From: Filimonas lacunae
Lineage (GTDB): Bacteria > Bacteroidota > Bacteroidia > Chitinophagales > Chitinophagaceae
Reading direction: 5' to 3'
DNA length: 64,000 nt
Assembly: GCF_002355595.1 (NCBI RefSeq)
Contig: NZ_AP017422.1
Span: 1-64,000 of the forward strand
The translations under genes were made by a program, and so were the position numbers. Below the pieces are notes generated by a model, which did no database searches, was not told the DNA's origin, and was given only the letters and a program-made list of their open reading frames with translations. Shown here piece by piece: positions 36,801-44,737 of this stretch; position 1 is the stretch's first letter; the number at the start of each line of letters is the position of its first letter.

Positions 36801-37949
36801 CAACAGGCTTTCACTAACGGAAATGCTTTTGATAAAATATATGCCACTGCCGGTGAATATACCGTGTTGTTGCAGGTGCAGAGTGATAAGGGGTGTGCAG
36901 ATGATACTTCGTTAAAGGTGCATATACAACCTCTGCCGGTAGCTGCTTTTGCATTGCCTGGTGCGGTATGTATGCCCGAAGGACAGGCGCAGTTTACCAA
37001 TCAGTCAGCCGTGGCCGATCAGTCTGCCTTAACCTATGCCTGGTATTTTGGCGATGATGGCAGCAGTGCAACGGTGGCTAATCCTGCACATATTTATACT
37101 GCGGCCGGCGATTATGCAGTGGGGTTAAAAGTTACTTCTGCTTATGGGTGTTCGGATAGCACGGGCAAACAGTTTGCTGCTTTTTACAATAAGCCGGTGG
37201 CTGCATTTACTGTATCAGAACAGGCATTCTGCCAGGGACGTAGTGTACGCTTTACCAGCATCAGTACCGCGGAAAACAGCACGGTTAGTAAATGGAGCTG
37301 GTTGTTTGGTGATAATACCAGTAGCAGCCTGGCCAATGCTGTTAAAAAATACAACGATACCGGGCATTATGTAGTGCAGCTGAAAGTAACCAGCGCGGCG
37401 GGCTGTGTGTCGGATGTGGTAAGTCAAACGCTTACGGTATACCGCCAGCCGGTAATAGATGCGGGGCCTTCTTTTGAAGTGAATGAAGGTACAACGGTTA
37501 CGTTTAGTCCGGTAGTGAACGATTCGGTGCGGGTAAGTTTTCAATGGCAACCTGCTGCTTTGTTAAACAATGCTACTTTATTAAGGCCTTCTTACCTGGT
37601 CACAGATGATGTCAGCTTTGTGTTAACAGCTACCGGTATGGAAGGGGGATGTACAGCGGAGGATAGTCTTACCGTAAAGGTGTTGCGGCCCGTGATCATT
37701 CCTAATGTGTTTACGCCTAATGGTGATGGTATCAATGATGTATGGGATATTAAAAACCTGGCATCGTATCCACATTGTACGGTAAGTATATTCAACCGGT
37801 ATGGACAGTTGTTGTATGCTACTACGGGATATGGTACACCCTGGAATGGTTTGGTAAAAGGAGAAAGGTTGCCGGTAGGCACTTACTATTATGTGATAGA
37901 CCTGAAAAATGGTAGCGGTAAAAAAACGGGTTCTCTTACTATACTATAA
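33870..37949 (+). CDS. T9SS-secreted IgGFc/PKD multidomain surface protein (third family member)
   Basis: A 1359-residue protein translationally coupled to giant gene 2 by an ATGA overlap. After a signal peptide (MKMWLQYITGVCLCVVAVKATGQ) it goes straight into the IgGFc-binding-type domain (about 30-465, EFWVGYGLHQ to YGYNAGTRINNL), so the Ig/beta-helix modules of its neighbours are absent. At least six PKD-like repeats follow (about 600-1180; LKRWKWTFADG, VIKNWYWNFGN, AQHEWNFGDAG, ITAWNWAMGDG, LTYAWYFGDDG, VSKWSWLFGDN). A C-terminal type B sorting domain (VIIPNVFTPNGDGINDV, about 1275) completes it. The PKD array is probably a stalk. The frame is open up to 33807, but ATG 33870 gives the signal peptide. 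Confidence 0.9.
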   Translation: MKMWLQYITGVCLCVVAVKATGQGLSNKGKEFWVGYGLHQFMEMGQSNGQEMVLYLSAEDSANVTVTIRGRTATLVKVYRVSPNTVIVSDKIPKDGGSYDCRLYDLDPTFGGNGGDGLFHVSIHIESDVPIVAYAHIYGQVSSGATMLMPVETWGYTYTALNSTQVYKDNCFSFAYIVAQHDNTVVSITPTVPTRDGHAANVAFERTLNKGDIYQVVAAHLTGDYGYELTGTTVRSIANSEGKCYPVAFFSGSSRTYNPCSRGSDGGDNDMQQCFPYEAWGRRYFTAPTSTSVTASAFMINMYKVVVRDAATIVKRNGKQLTNYDAASKSYSFESTTADYIEADKPVLLAQYMSGGPCLVSGKGDPEMIYLSPIEQGIKRIGFYRNNQESIEVNYLTLIIPKKGVSSLTIDGVNSYTYSYPHPQNPDYTVVIKRWPSARAQCIVQSDSAFTAITYGLGFAESYGYNAGTRINNLNAVIAVHNVADTAVQHSFTCKKTPVELAVLMANKPTRLEWLLSKVSGMSPATDVAQDNPVPVGTVIINNVTYYKYALPGVYTFANAGTVDIPVLRTDPLIDNCIFTEEIIVSVEVREPPYTPLLIAHSGCVADPVTFKGADTTYNGFQLKRWKWTFADGATADTIVTAKTFATAGAHQVQLQVVSTEGCVADTTASFVIYQRPEISLAVDKNTICEHGTVQATATAQASTIVIKNWYWNFGNDTVLVIAEPGPITFDKAGTYTIKVAGKASDACVTDTATQVIMVQASPVIAIRYPEGCLPADGVVTFVNNTTVSDGQSLAQHEWNFGDAGATAANPNTSVLAAPSHVYTTYGSYNVYYKATTAGGCVADSVIVATFNVKPVFFFPVLPAVCENAPGTVSVAMASVTNGVEGTGYYKGAGIDASGRLSPSLAGAGVHTVQYIFTTKLGCVDSVASSIEIYPGPVASFYITDRVCANAATTITDASAIASGSITAWNWAMGDGAQQAFTNGNAFDKIYATAGEYTVLLQVQSDKGCADDTSLKVHIQPLPVAAFALPGAVCMPEGQAQFTNQSAVADQSALTYAWYFGDDGSSATVANPAHIYTAAGDYAVGLKVTSAYGCSDSTGKQFAAFYNKPVAAFTVSEQAFCQGRSVRFTSISTAENSTVSKWSWLFGDNTSSSLANAVKKYNDTGHYVVQLKVTSAAGCVSDVVSQTLTVYRQPVIDAGPSFEVNEGTTVTFSPVVNDSVRVSFQWQPAALLNNATLLRPSYLVTDDVSFVLTATGMEGGCTAEDSLTVKVLRPVIIPNVFTPNGDGINDVWDIKNLASYPHCTVSIFNRYGQLLYATTGYGTPWNGLVKGERLPVGTYYYVIDLKNGSGKKTGSLTIL

Positions 37950-37975
37950 ACTAACCACGATAAATCGTGTAAGCT

Positions 37976-38995
37976 ATGAGAATAAAAATGATTCATCCGC
38001 TTGTTGGTGTTATGACGGCTGCGGGGCTGTTTCTATCTGCTGTGTCTGCCAGTGCGCAGGTCGATCCGCATTTTTCGCAGTACTATGTGCATCCGGCCTG
38101 GCTTAACCCGGCATTAACCGGGGCTTTTGATGGCGATTACCGTGCAGCTGCAGTGTATCGTAATCAATGGAGTAATGTGTCCAGTCCTTTTTCTACTATC
38201 GGTGCTTCTCTTGAGTTGCCTACCAATAAAAACCTGAACCTGGGAGTAAGTGTTATTAATCAAAGCGCGGGCGATGGCGGGTTTAATTATACCACGGCCT
38301 ATGGCAGCGCGGCCTATACGGGCATTCGTTTTGGTCAGTTGCAGCGGCATCGCATTGTGCTGGCTTTACAGGGCGGTTTTATACAGCGTAAGTTTAATCC
38401 TTCTAAGCTGGTGTTTGGCGATCAGTGGAATCCTGTCACGGGGTATAACCCTGGCGCTACCTCAGCAGAGTTGCTGGGGCGTAATTCAGCCAGCAGTTTT
38501 GATGCTGGCGCCGGCGCATTGTATTTTGATGCGGCACAGGATAAAAAAGCCAATTTGTTTGCCGGGTTTGCGGTATCGCATTTAACACGTCCTACCGATC
38601 AGTTCAGTGCATCCGGGTCGGCTAAGCTGCCTATGCGTTTTACGGCACATGCAGGTGTGCGAATTAACCTGAGTGATGTGGTGGCTATTACGCCCAATGC
38701 TTTGTACCTGCGCCAGGGTAGTGGCGAAGAAAAAATGATAGGCACCTATGCACAGTTAAAAGCTTCGGTGAACACCAGTTTGTTGCTGGGTGTCAACTAT
38801 CGTATACAGGATGCTATTTCGGCACAGGCAGGCTTTTCTTACGATAACCTGATTGTCAGTGCCAGTTATGATGTTAACACGTCTACACTGGGTAAGATGG
38901 TAAACGGGGCCAGCAGTTTTGAAATAACCCTGGCGTTTACCGGCAAGTCAAGAGCCAAAACGCCGGAGGTGGAATTTGTGTGTCCACGTTTATAA
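37976..38995 (+). CDS. PorP/SprF-family outer-membrane protein of type IX secretion
   Basis: A 339-residue beta-barrel protein. The signal peptide ends near SASAQ and the mature start VDPHFSQYYVHPAWLNPALTGAFDGDYRAAAVYRNQW is the hallmark of the PorP/SprF family. In Flavobacterium, SprF is needed to bring the giant adhesin SprB, which carries the same type B tail, to the surface. SprF-like genes habitually sit just after genes for CHU_C-tailed proteins, as here (27 bases after the third adhesin gene). It is therefore the dedicated secretion or anchoring partner of the three upstream proteins (inference from family and context). Confidence 0.93.
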   Translation: MRIKMIHPLVGVMTAAGLFLSAVSASAQVDPHFSQYYVHPAWLNPALTGAFDGDYRAAAVYRNQWSNVSSPFSTIGASLELPTNKNLNLGVSVINQSAGDGGFNYTTAYGSAAYTGIRFGQLQRHRIVLALQGGFIQRKFNPSKLVFGDQWNPVTGYNPGATSAELLGRNSASSFDAGAGALYFDAAQDKKANLFAGFAVSHLTRPTDQFSASGSAKLPMRFTAHAGVRINLSDVVAITPNALYLRQGSGEEKMIGTYAQLKASVNTSLLLGVNYRIQDAISAQAGFSYDNLIVSASYDVNTSTLGKMVNGASSFEITLAFTGKSRAKTPEVEFVCPRL

Positions 38996-39027
38996 TCATT
39001 GATCCTTTAATTGATAAAGCTGTTTCC

Positions 39028-40842
39028 ATGAAATGGATGTTGTATAAAAAATGCCTGGCAGCAGGTTTGCTGGTAGGTATGTTGCTGCCGGCAGCAGGCG
39101 CTCATGCGCAATTGAGCCATGAATACCTGCGTGCGGCAAATAGTTATTTTGCCAAAGCGGATTATTCATCTGCTTCTGCTTACTACGAGAAATATTTAAA
39201 GGCAGGTAGTAATAAGGGGCATGCGGGTAGCGATCCATATGCACTTACTGCTGCGGAAATGAAACAAAAAACTGCGGTGAGTAGCCGGTTACAGGCGTTG
39301 TATCAGCTGGCCGAAAGCTACCGTTTGCTTACTGATTACGATAAAGCAGCGCCTTTGTATCAACAGGTGGTGGCATTGGATAGTGTGCAATTACCGTTGG
39401 CTACTTTCCATTATGCATTGGTGCTGCGGGCGCAGGGAAAGTATAACGAAGCGGAACAGCAACTGGGCCGCTTTTTACACAGCTATAGCGCGCAGGATGT
39501 TGACAGGGAAGCGGCCACCCGCGAAATTCAAAATGTACAATATATTAAAACACAGCTGGCCCGTAAAGATGCACACTTGTTTACCATCACCAAACTGGCC
39601 GAGGGTAAAGAGGGCGCGAGTTATGCACCCGTAAAATTGGGCGATACAGCGTTGTTGTTTACCGCTACCTGGTCGCAGGGGCGTAAGTGGGGAAAAGCAC
39701 ATACCAACTATTTATGCCAGGCCAGTTATCAAAACGGGGTGTTGGGCGATGCTGTAAAAGCGGCTTTGCCGGCATCAGATATGCAGGAAGGGGCAGCAGC
39801 GTTAAGTGAAGATGGAAGCACTTTGTATTTCACCCGGTGGGCGGTACTAAGCGGTAAGAAGTCGGCTGCCATTTATGTCAGCAGGCAAGCTGTCAAAGGT
39901 GTATGGGATAAACCGGTGGTGTTAGGAGAGGTAGTGAACACGCCCGGCTATAACATGCAGCAGCCTTGTTTGTTACCAGGTGGAAAGGGGTTGCTGTATG
40001 TGAGTGATAAGGCAGGCGGATTTGGTGGTTATGATCTCTGGTATGCTCAGCTGGATGTCAATGGTAAGCCTATTAGCTCTGTAAACCTGGGCAATACCAT
40101 CAATACTGCTTATAACGAGCAGGCTCCCTATTATCATGCTGCTTCTGGTACACTGGTGTTTGCTACAGATGGTCGTACAGGCCTGGGTGGCTACGATCTT
40201 TTTTATAGCAAAGGCCAGCCGGGTAGCTGGAGTGTGCCGGAAAACTTTGGTTATCCGGTGAATTCGTTGAAAGATGATATGTACTTCATCAGTGCTTCTG
40301 CTTCCGGTCAACTATTAGATCAGGCTGTTATCAGTTCCGATCGCACAGCGGCTTGTTGTCTGGAGTTGATGACGGTGCATCAGCAAATAGTTCCTGTTGT
40401 GGCGAAAGCAGATACTGTTGTGGTGCCGCAGGTAACTGTGGTAAAAGAAACCCCTGTAATTGCGCCGGTTGATCTCACCGGTAAAATAGTGGGAACGGTG
40501 CGCTATGCTTACAGCGAAGCGGTAGTTACCCCTTCTTCCTATATCGCTTTAGATAGCATTGTGCATCTGTTGCAGACAGATACGGCTATGCAGGTAGAAG
40601 TAGGAGGGCATACGGATGATCGCGGAACCGAAGCGTTTAACCTGGCATTGTCAGAGTCGCGTGCTGCCAGTGTGGTGGCTTACCTGGTAAGCAAGGGTAT
40701 TGACAAAAACAGGCTGGTGATAAAAGGGTATGGGGCAACAGTGCCTTTAGCGCCTAATAAAAAAGAGGATGGTTCGGATAATCCCGAAGGACGGGAGCGG
40801 AACAGGCGCACAGAAATAAAAATTTTAAAACGGTCATCATAA
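39028..40842 (+). CDS. TPR-PD40-OmpA protein, PorE-like T9SS accessory
   Basis: A 604-residue periplasmic/outer-membrane protein. The signal peptide (MKWMLYKKCLAAGLLVGMLLPAAGAHAQ) is followed by TPR-type helices (about 30-170), WD40/PD40-like beta-propeller repeats (about 200-430, for example LLYVSDKAGGFGGYDLWYAQL and LVFATDGRTGLGGYDLFYSKG), and a C-terminal OmpA domain (about 490-600) with VGGHTDDRGTEAFNLALSESRA and the peptidoglycan-binding RERNRRTEI. This order matches PorE-type proteins, which anchor the T9SS to peptidoglycan. The frame is open to GTG 38980 inside the sprF-like gene; ATG 39028 is chosen for the leader. It starts 33 bases after the sprF-like gene, in the same operon. Confidence 0.9.
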   Translation: MKWMLYKKCLAAGLLVGMLLPAAGAHAQLSHEYLRAANSYFAKADYSSASAYYEKYLKAGSNKGHAGSDPYALTAAEMKQKTAVSSRLQALYQLAESYRLLTDYDKAAPLYQQVVALDSVQLPLATFHYALVLRAQGKYNEAEQQLGRFLHSYSAQDVDREAATREIQNVQYIKTQLARKDAHLFTITKLAEGKEGASYAPVKLGDTALLFTATWSQGRKWGKAHTNYLCQASYQNGVLGDAVKAALPASDMQEGAAALSEDGSTLYFTRWAVLSGKKSAAIYVSRQAVKGVWDKPVVLGEVVNTPGYNMQQPCLLPGGKGLLYVSDKAGGFGGYDLWYAQLDVNGKPISSVNLGNTINTAYNEQAPYYHAASGTLVFATDGRTGLGGYDLFYSKGQPGSWSVPENFGYPVNSLKDDMYFISASASGQLLDQAVISSDRTAACCLELMTVHQQIVPVVAKADTVVVPQVTVVKETPVIAPVDLTGKIVGTVRYAYSEAVVTPSSYIALDSIVHLLQTDTAMQVEVGGHTDDRGTEAFNLALSESRAASVVAYLVSKGIDKNRLVIKGYGATVPLAPNKKEDGSDNPEGRERNRRTEIKILKRSS

Positions 40843-40920
40843 GGAAAGGCGTTGCTCCGGATTCAGCCCCGGACACGGCGTCAGTTTTTGTAACACGCGG
40901 TTTTCTCAAAAAGTGTACAG

Positions 40921-40950
40921 GCGGCCTGGTGTCTACCAGGCCGCTTTCCT
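40921..40950 (+). terminator. Terminator of the T9SS adhesin operon
   Basis: GCGGCCTGGT and ACCAGGCCGC form a perfect 10-base-pair hairpin with a 4-base loop, followed by TTTCCT. It is about 80 bases after the OmpA-type gene. Confidence 0.75.
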
Positions 40951-40996
40951 GTATAAGCTTCTTACCTTTGCTGCCCTTTTTACCAACAACAACAGC

Positions 40997-41857
40997 ATGG
41001 AAATTGCAGAAGGTATTTTATTCGCCATTTTGTGGGCGTCGGCTACAGCCGCCACCAAATTTGGTATTCATTCAGTAGAACCGTTATTACTAGCCTGTAT
41101 CCGTTTTTTAGCCGTGGGTGGTTTGCTTATGGGTTTTGTGTATGGGATAAAAGGTAAGCAGCACCGTTTGCCCAATAAAAAAGAGTGTAAGCACCTGTTT
41201 ATTTTAGGGCTGCTCAATATCACTATCTACATCATTGCTTTTGTAATAGCTGTAAAACTCGTTTCTGCGGGCCTTGTAAGCCTTTTTAATGCCATGCCGC
41301 CATTGGTAATTACTTTGTTGTCGGCTGTGTGGTTAAAACGGGCTGTAAAGCCGCTGGAATGGCTGGGCATTGGTTTGGCAATTGTTGGTTTGGCCATTGC
41401 GGCTATTCCCAACCTGAAAAGCAGCCATGCTACCCTGGGCGGTATTGTTATTTTGCTGATAGGCCAGATAGCTTTGGCTACAGGTAGTACTTATTTTGCC
41501 AGTATTAAGCTGGATATGTCGCGCCTGGCCATTAACGCCTGGCAAACGGCCATTGGCGGCGTGCTGATGATTCCCCTGGTACTGGCCAACTATAAAAATA
41601 TTTACCTGGTAGCTGATGCTAATTTTTACTGGTCGCTCAGCTGGCTTATTGTGCCGGTTTCTATCATTGCCTATAGTCTGTGGATGCATTTGCTGCATAA
41701 GGATACCGTAAAGGCCGGCATGTGGCTGCTGGTAACCCCGGTGCTGGGCTATATTATGGCGGTAATATTGCTGCACGAAAAGGTAACTGCTTATGCTATA
41801 GCAGGGGCGATTTTGGTGGTAACCGGAGTTTTTATTGCAAAACGCATAAAAAGTTGA
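40997..41857 (+). CDS. EamA/DMT-superfamily exporter
   Basis: A 286-residue inner-membrane protein with two EamA repeats, about ten hydrophobic helices in all. The first repeat starts EGILFAILWASATAATKFGIHSV and the second around GGIVILLIGQIALATGSTYFASIKLD. It ends with IAGAILVVTGVFIAKRIKS, the usual terminal helix plus basic tail. Family members export amino acids and other small metabolites; the substrate cannot be read from sequence. The frame is open upstream to 40913, but that extension overlaps the terminator hairpin, so ATG 40997 (MEIAEG) is taken as the start. Confidence 0.88.
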   Translation: MEIAEGILFAILWASATAATKFGIHSVEPLLLACIRFLAVGGLLMGFVYGIKGKQHRLPNKKECKHLFILGLLNITIYIIAFVIAVKLVSAGLVSLFNAMPPLVITLLSAVWLKRAVKPLEWLGIGLAIVGLAIAAIPNLKSSHATLGGIVILLIGQIALATGSTYFASIKLDMSRLAINAWQTAIGGVLMIPLVLANYKNIYLVADANFYWSLSWLIVPVSIIAYSLWMHLLHKDTVKAGMWLLVTPVLGYIMAVILLHEKVTAYAIAGAILVVTGVFIAKRIKS

Positions 41858-41864
41858 AAATAAA

Positions 41865-41895
41865 TTTGGTAGTATAAAACTATTTTTTACTTTTG
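41865..41895 (+). promoter_or_regulatory. Bacteroidota-type promoter of tRNA-Pro
   Basis: TTTG at 41865-41868, 19 bases, then TACTTTTG at 41888-41895: an exact match to the TTTG-N19-TAnnTTTG pattern. It lies about 50 bases before the mature tRNA. Confidence 0.75.
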
Positions 41896-41946
41896 CACCC
41901 CACTTACGAACGAAAGCAACGAAAGAAGCTACTAAGTGAGAGAGTT

Positions 41947-42020
41947 CGGGAGGTAGTTCAGCCCGGTAGAATACCTGGTTTGGGACCAGGGGGTCGCAGG
42001 TTCGAATCCTGTCCTCCCGA
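41947..42020 (+). tRNA. tRNA-Pro (anticodon UGG)
   Basis: Acceptor arms CGGGAGG (41947-41953) and CCTCCCG (42013-42019) pair fully with A as discriminator. The anticodon stem CCTGG/CCAGG encloses TTTGGGA, giving UGG. The T arm has GGTTCGAATCC. No CCA is encoded. Its 3' end and the terminator after it recur as degenerate copies at 44.4 kb and 58.3 kb. Confidence 0.96.
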
Positions 42021-42104
42021 CGGAAAAACGAAAGACAAAAGGATAACAGAAATGTTATCCTTTTTCTTTTTAGGTCATTTTAGCGGAAAATAGGCCGTGA
42101 GTCG
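42000..42104 (+). repeat. Att-like repeat copy A: tRNA-Pro 3' end, terminator and flank
   Basis: Copy A runs from the tRNA T arm through the terminator hairpin GGATAACAGAAATGTTATCC (42041-42060) to AGGTCATTTTAGCGG and AAAATAGGCCGTGAGTC. Copies B (44390-44487) and C (58328-58434) repeat most of this in the same order. The arrangement resembles direct repeats left by integration into the 3' end of a tRNA gene. Confidence 0.75.
42041..42070 (+). terminator. Terminator of tRNA-Pro
   Basis: GGATAACA and TGTTATCC pair around a short loop and are followed by a run of T bases. Confidence 0.85.
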
Positions 42105-42148
42105 TTCATTGAGTTCGGTTTTTTAAAAACTGAAATTCAGTCCCAGTA

Positions 42149-42187
42149 AGGGTTTTAAAGCAAGCTTCTCATTCTGTCTTCCCGACG
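42149..42187 (+). repeat. Att-like fragment D
   Basis: A stretch ending TTCTCATTCTGTCTTCCCGACG resembles the tRNA-Pro acceptor end (CCTGTCCTCCCGACGG). Its upstream part (AGGGTTT, then TTCTCAT.CTGT) resembles the bases before copy C at 58312-58345. It is followed by its own hairpin (42193-42222). Confidence 0.5.
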
Positions 42188-42192
42188 TAACT

Positions 42193-42228
42193 GGAAAAGG
42201 CAGCATATTTGCTGCCTTTTCCTTTTTT
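42193..42228 (+). terminator. Hairpin terminator after att-like fragment D
   Basis: GGAAAAGGCAGCA and TGCTGCCTTTTCC form a 13-base-pair stem with a TATT loop, followed by TTTTTTA on the + strand. No gene on that strand precedes it, so it may be a relic carried with fragment D. Confidence 0.7.
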
Positions 42229-42325
42229 ATTATCCCCTGAAGTGCTGTTCACATCTTCAATTAGACAGAACCCATAGCTTAACTTATCAGTTCGAAATGC
42301 CCTTTTTTCCAAGTTATAGTAAGAA

Positions 42326-43198
42326 CTATCCATCACCTAATTCTTTTTGGATGGCTTTACGTGTAGCATTATCAATCAATTTCTCTGGCAACAATGATAT
42401 TAAATAGGTTTGTACAGCATGTGGCCAGTAAGGCATTATACTTTTTCTTTCACATCCTATTATATTAAGTACTGACTTTGCATAGGTTCTTGCCTCGGGT
42501 CTCATAAAAGTAACTGGCTTTTTATTCGACCCCGTATGTACACTTCCTGTTAAGAGCGAAATAACTTCTGCATTTTCTTGTTCTCTTTGCAGTGCTATTG
42601 AAAATGCGTTATTGTATGCCTTCGTGCCGGCATACACTGCCAGGTATGGAGGTGGCAATAAAGCTGCATAAGAGGATACATTTAATATCAGGGCTTTTCC
42701 TTTTCTGTATGAAAGTAGCTTACTGGTGATTACTGTTGGGAAGATTGTATTCAGTCTAATGGTTTCTTCAATTTTTTGAGTAGAGAAATCTTCTAGTTTC
42801 CCCATAGGCCCAACTCCCACATTGTTAACGATAACTGGTATTGTAAGCTGCTGTAAATTTAACGAGGCTATATCAGGCTCCTGATCTTTGCTGCCATCGT
42901 GCTGTAGTGTCAGGATTTGACAATCAGGATTTTCTGTTCGTATTTCAGCAATAGTATTTTTTAGCTTTTCTGTATCCCGTCCGTGTAAAATGATGTGGAA
43001 GCCTTTTGCTGCAAGTTCCATGGCAATAGCTTTACCTATTCCATCTGTAGAACCCGTAACCAGTGCAAAAGCATCCTTTGTATAATAGGACATCAATGTA
43101 GAAGGTTTGAGATAGGGAGTAATGAACCGTATGAAACGGTATAATAGCACGATTGCACACATAGCGCCGACTCCCATTAGTATGTCTTTAATTGTCAT
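42326..43198 (-). CDS. Membrane-anchored short-chain dehydrogenase/reductase (HSD17B12-like)
   Basis: A 290-residue NAD(P)-dependent SDR. An N-terminal hydrophobic helix (about 5-30) precedes the Rossmann motif TGSTDGIGKA (about 49-58), the NNVG structural motif, the catalytic Ser in NVSSYAA and YxxxK as YAGTK. The anchor plus TDGIGKA pattern resembles beta-ketoacyl or 17-beta-hydroxysteroid reductases of the very-long-chain type; the substrate is unknown. It lies 57 bases downstream of an AraC gene on the same strand, and probably forms one unit with it or is controlled by it. It is the first gene of the island next to tRNA-Pro. Confidence 0.85.
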   Translation of the reverse strand: MTIKDILMGVGAMCAIVLLYRFIRFITPYLKPSTLMSYYTKDAFALVTGSTDGIGKAIAMELAAKGFHIILHGRDTEKLKNTIAEIRTENPDCQILTLQHDGSKDQEPDIASLNLQQLTIPVIVNNVGVGPMGKLEDFSTQKIEETIRLNTIFPTVITSKLLSYRKGKALILNVSSYAALLPPPYLAVYAGTKAYNNAFSIALQREQENAEVISLLTGSVHTGSNKKPVTFMRPEARTYAKSVLNIIGCERKSIMPYWPHAVQTYLISLLPEKLIDNATRKAIQKELGDG

Positions 43199-43255
43199 AC
43201 CTCAAAATTCCGCCAATATCTGATCCACGGAAAGGGACAAATAGAGGTAACCTTA

Positions 43256-44116
43256 TCAAATATCGCGGTAACGATCCCGGAACACAGTTGGTGAAATTCC
43301 CTCTACATTTTGGAAATATCTGCTGAAATATGTGTAGTCGGTAAATCCCAACTGGTAAGCAATTTCTTTAACGGAAAGCCCGGTATTATACAAAAGCCTT
43401 TTTGCTTCGTTTAGCGTGGTCTGCTGTATCCAATAACTTGCGGTGTGGCCTGTTGTTTTTTTAACAGCTTCATTCAGATAAGCAGCACTGATATGAAGCA
43501 AATCGGCATAATCCGTTATTTTTTTCAGGGTTCTAAAATTATTTAATAGCAATTGAAGAAACTCTTTGGTTAATGCTGTGGTTCTGGCAGGTTTCTGCTT
43601 TCTGGTTTCTGAGCTATTATAAAAGCTGGCAAACGTTCCTATGCACACATCTGTAGCAGCCCGCATTACCTGCGGCAGTATTGTCAATCGTTGCTCATCA
43701 ATTACTTTTGAAAGCAATTGTATAGTCTCCACGAGTAAATGTGTCTGGGGCTTTTCTATATTAATAGTCCTGCTTTGAAAATAGTTATCGAAAAATATCT
43801 TCTTATATTCATCGTTGACTGCATCTAAACTAACATTCAAAAACCAGGCTTCTGTATGCTTATTAGCACTAATTCCGTAATGTACCTGCCCCGGAAGAAT
43901 ACAAAGAATGGCAGGGCTGGTTAATTTTAACTCTTTAAAGTCTACAAGAAGCTTACTTGTCCCCTTTGCCTGAAAAATAAAAAGATAGTGGTCATTCCTT
44001 TTATGCGCCCCCTTATTATAATTTATCGGCTGGTGCCTGAGCGAATGGAAATAATCTATTCTCAGATTTCGGCTTGTCAGGTCTTTTATGGAATGTACAT
44101 CAATGGTATTACTCAT
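43256..44116 (-). CDS. AraC-family transcriptional regulator
   Basis: A 286-residue regulator with an N-terminal cupin domain (YNKGAHKRNDHYLFIFQAKGTSKLLVDFKELKLTSPAILCILPGQVH, about 33-85) and a C-terminal AraC HTH pair: ITDYADLLHISAAYLNEAVKKTTGHTASYWI and SVKEIAYQLGFTDYTYFSRYFQNVEGISPTVFR. The adjacent SDR gene downstream is the likely target. A GAATTTTG element at 43203-43210 on the minus strand, in the 57-base gap, could be its promoter. Confidence 0.9.
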   Translation of the reverse strand: MSNTIDVHSIKDLTSRNLRIDYFHSLRHQPINYNKGAHKRNDHYLFIFQAKGTSKLLVDFKELKLTSPAILCILPGQVHYGISANKHTEAWFLNVSLDAVNDEYKKIFFDNYFQSRTINIEKPQTHLLVETIQLLSKVIDEQRLTILPQVMRAATDVCIGTFASFYNSSETRKQKPARTTALTKEFLQLLLNNFRTLKKITDYADLLHISAAYLNEAVKKTTGHTASYWIQQTTLNEAKRLLYNTGLSVKEIAYQLGFTDYTYFSRYFQNVEGISPTVFRDRYRDI

Positions 44117-44737
44117 GTAAGTGTCCGTTTACTCAACCGGTTCGTATAAGTGAATATCGCACAATACCTTTATATGAAGTAAAGAAAATGTATAAGCACC
44201 GGTTAGGTAGTAAAAATTAAACTAACATTCAGACGTTTAAGACTTGATCTGACATTATAAGGATTATTGCTAGGTTAAGTCTTAGTTTTTACAAGTTGCC
44301 CCGTACCTATATTCCACTCTTACGCTTTTTGTTATTCTATTCCATTTTGTTCACAAAAACTCCATATTGCCGTAAATCTTCCAAAAACTGGTTCGAAATT
44401 TGTCCAGTCACCCCGACGGAAAACGAAAGAATAAAGGATAACAGAAATGTTATCCTTTATTCTTTCTAGGTCATTTTAGCGGAAAAAGCAAGCCAACAAG
44501 CACAATCGGAAATCAATTTGTGCTTTATGATATAGAAATGAAACCTAATGCCAGATGTCCAAAATTGCATGATCATCGGCTGATGGACGAGAAGAGACTT
44601 TTATCATAAGAGAAGGAACACTTATCGTGCTGACCACTGAAGGTGAAACGGAGGCGACAACAGGGGCAGTAATTTTTATTTCACGGCTTACGGGGCATGG
44701 TTGCCCACTCCTGCTTTCATTCAGCAAACCTGATAAA
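44117..44737. other. Gene-free stretch with att-like repeat B
   Basis: 621 bases without a convincing gene. The only structured element is the degenerate tRNA-Pro-end copy at 44390-44487. Sixty- to eighty-codon open frames on both strands (44545-44872) have no recognisable content; the + strand one runs antisense into the next AraC gene. Confidence 0.6.
44390..44487 (+). repeat. Att-like repeat copy B (degenerate tRNA-Pro 3' end and terminator)
   Basis: GGTTCGAA, TGTCC and CCCCGACGG resemble the tRNA T arm and acceptor end with a small insertion. The hairpin GGATAACAGAAATGTTATCC (44436-44455) is identical to that of tRNA-Pro, and AGGTCATTTTAGCGGAAAA follows in the same order. The rest of the tRNA is missing. 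Confidence 0.75.

Noticed and set aside
41893-42093. A 66-codon open frame across tRNA-Pro.
   Set aside because: It translates the tRNA and terminator; no protein character.
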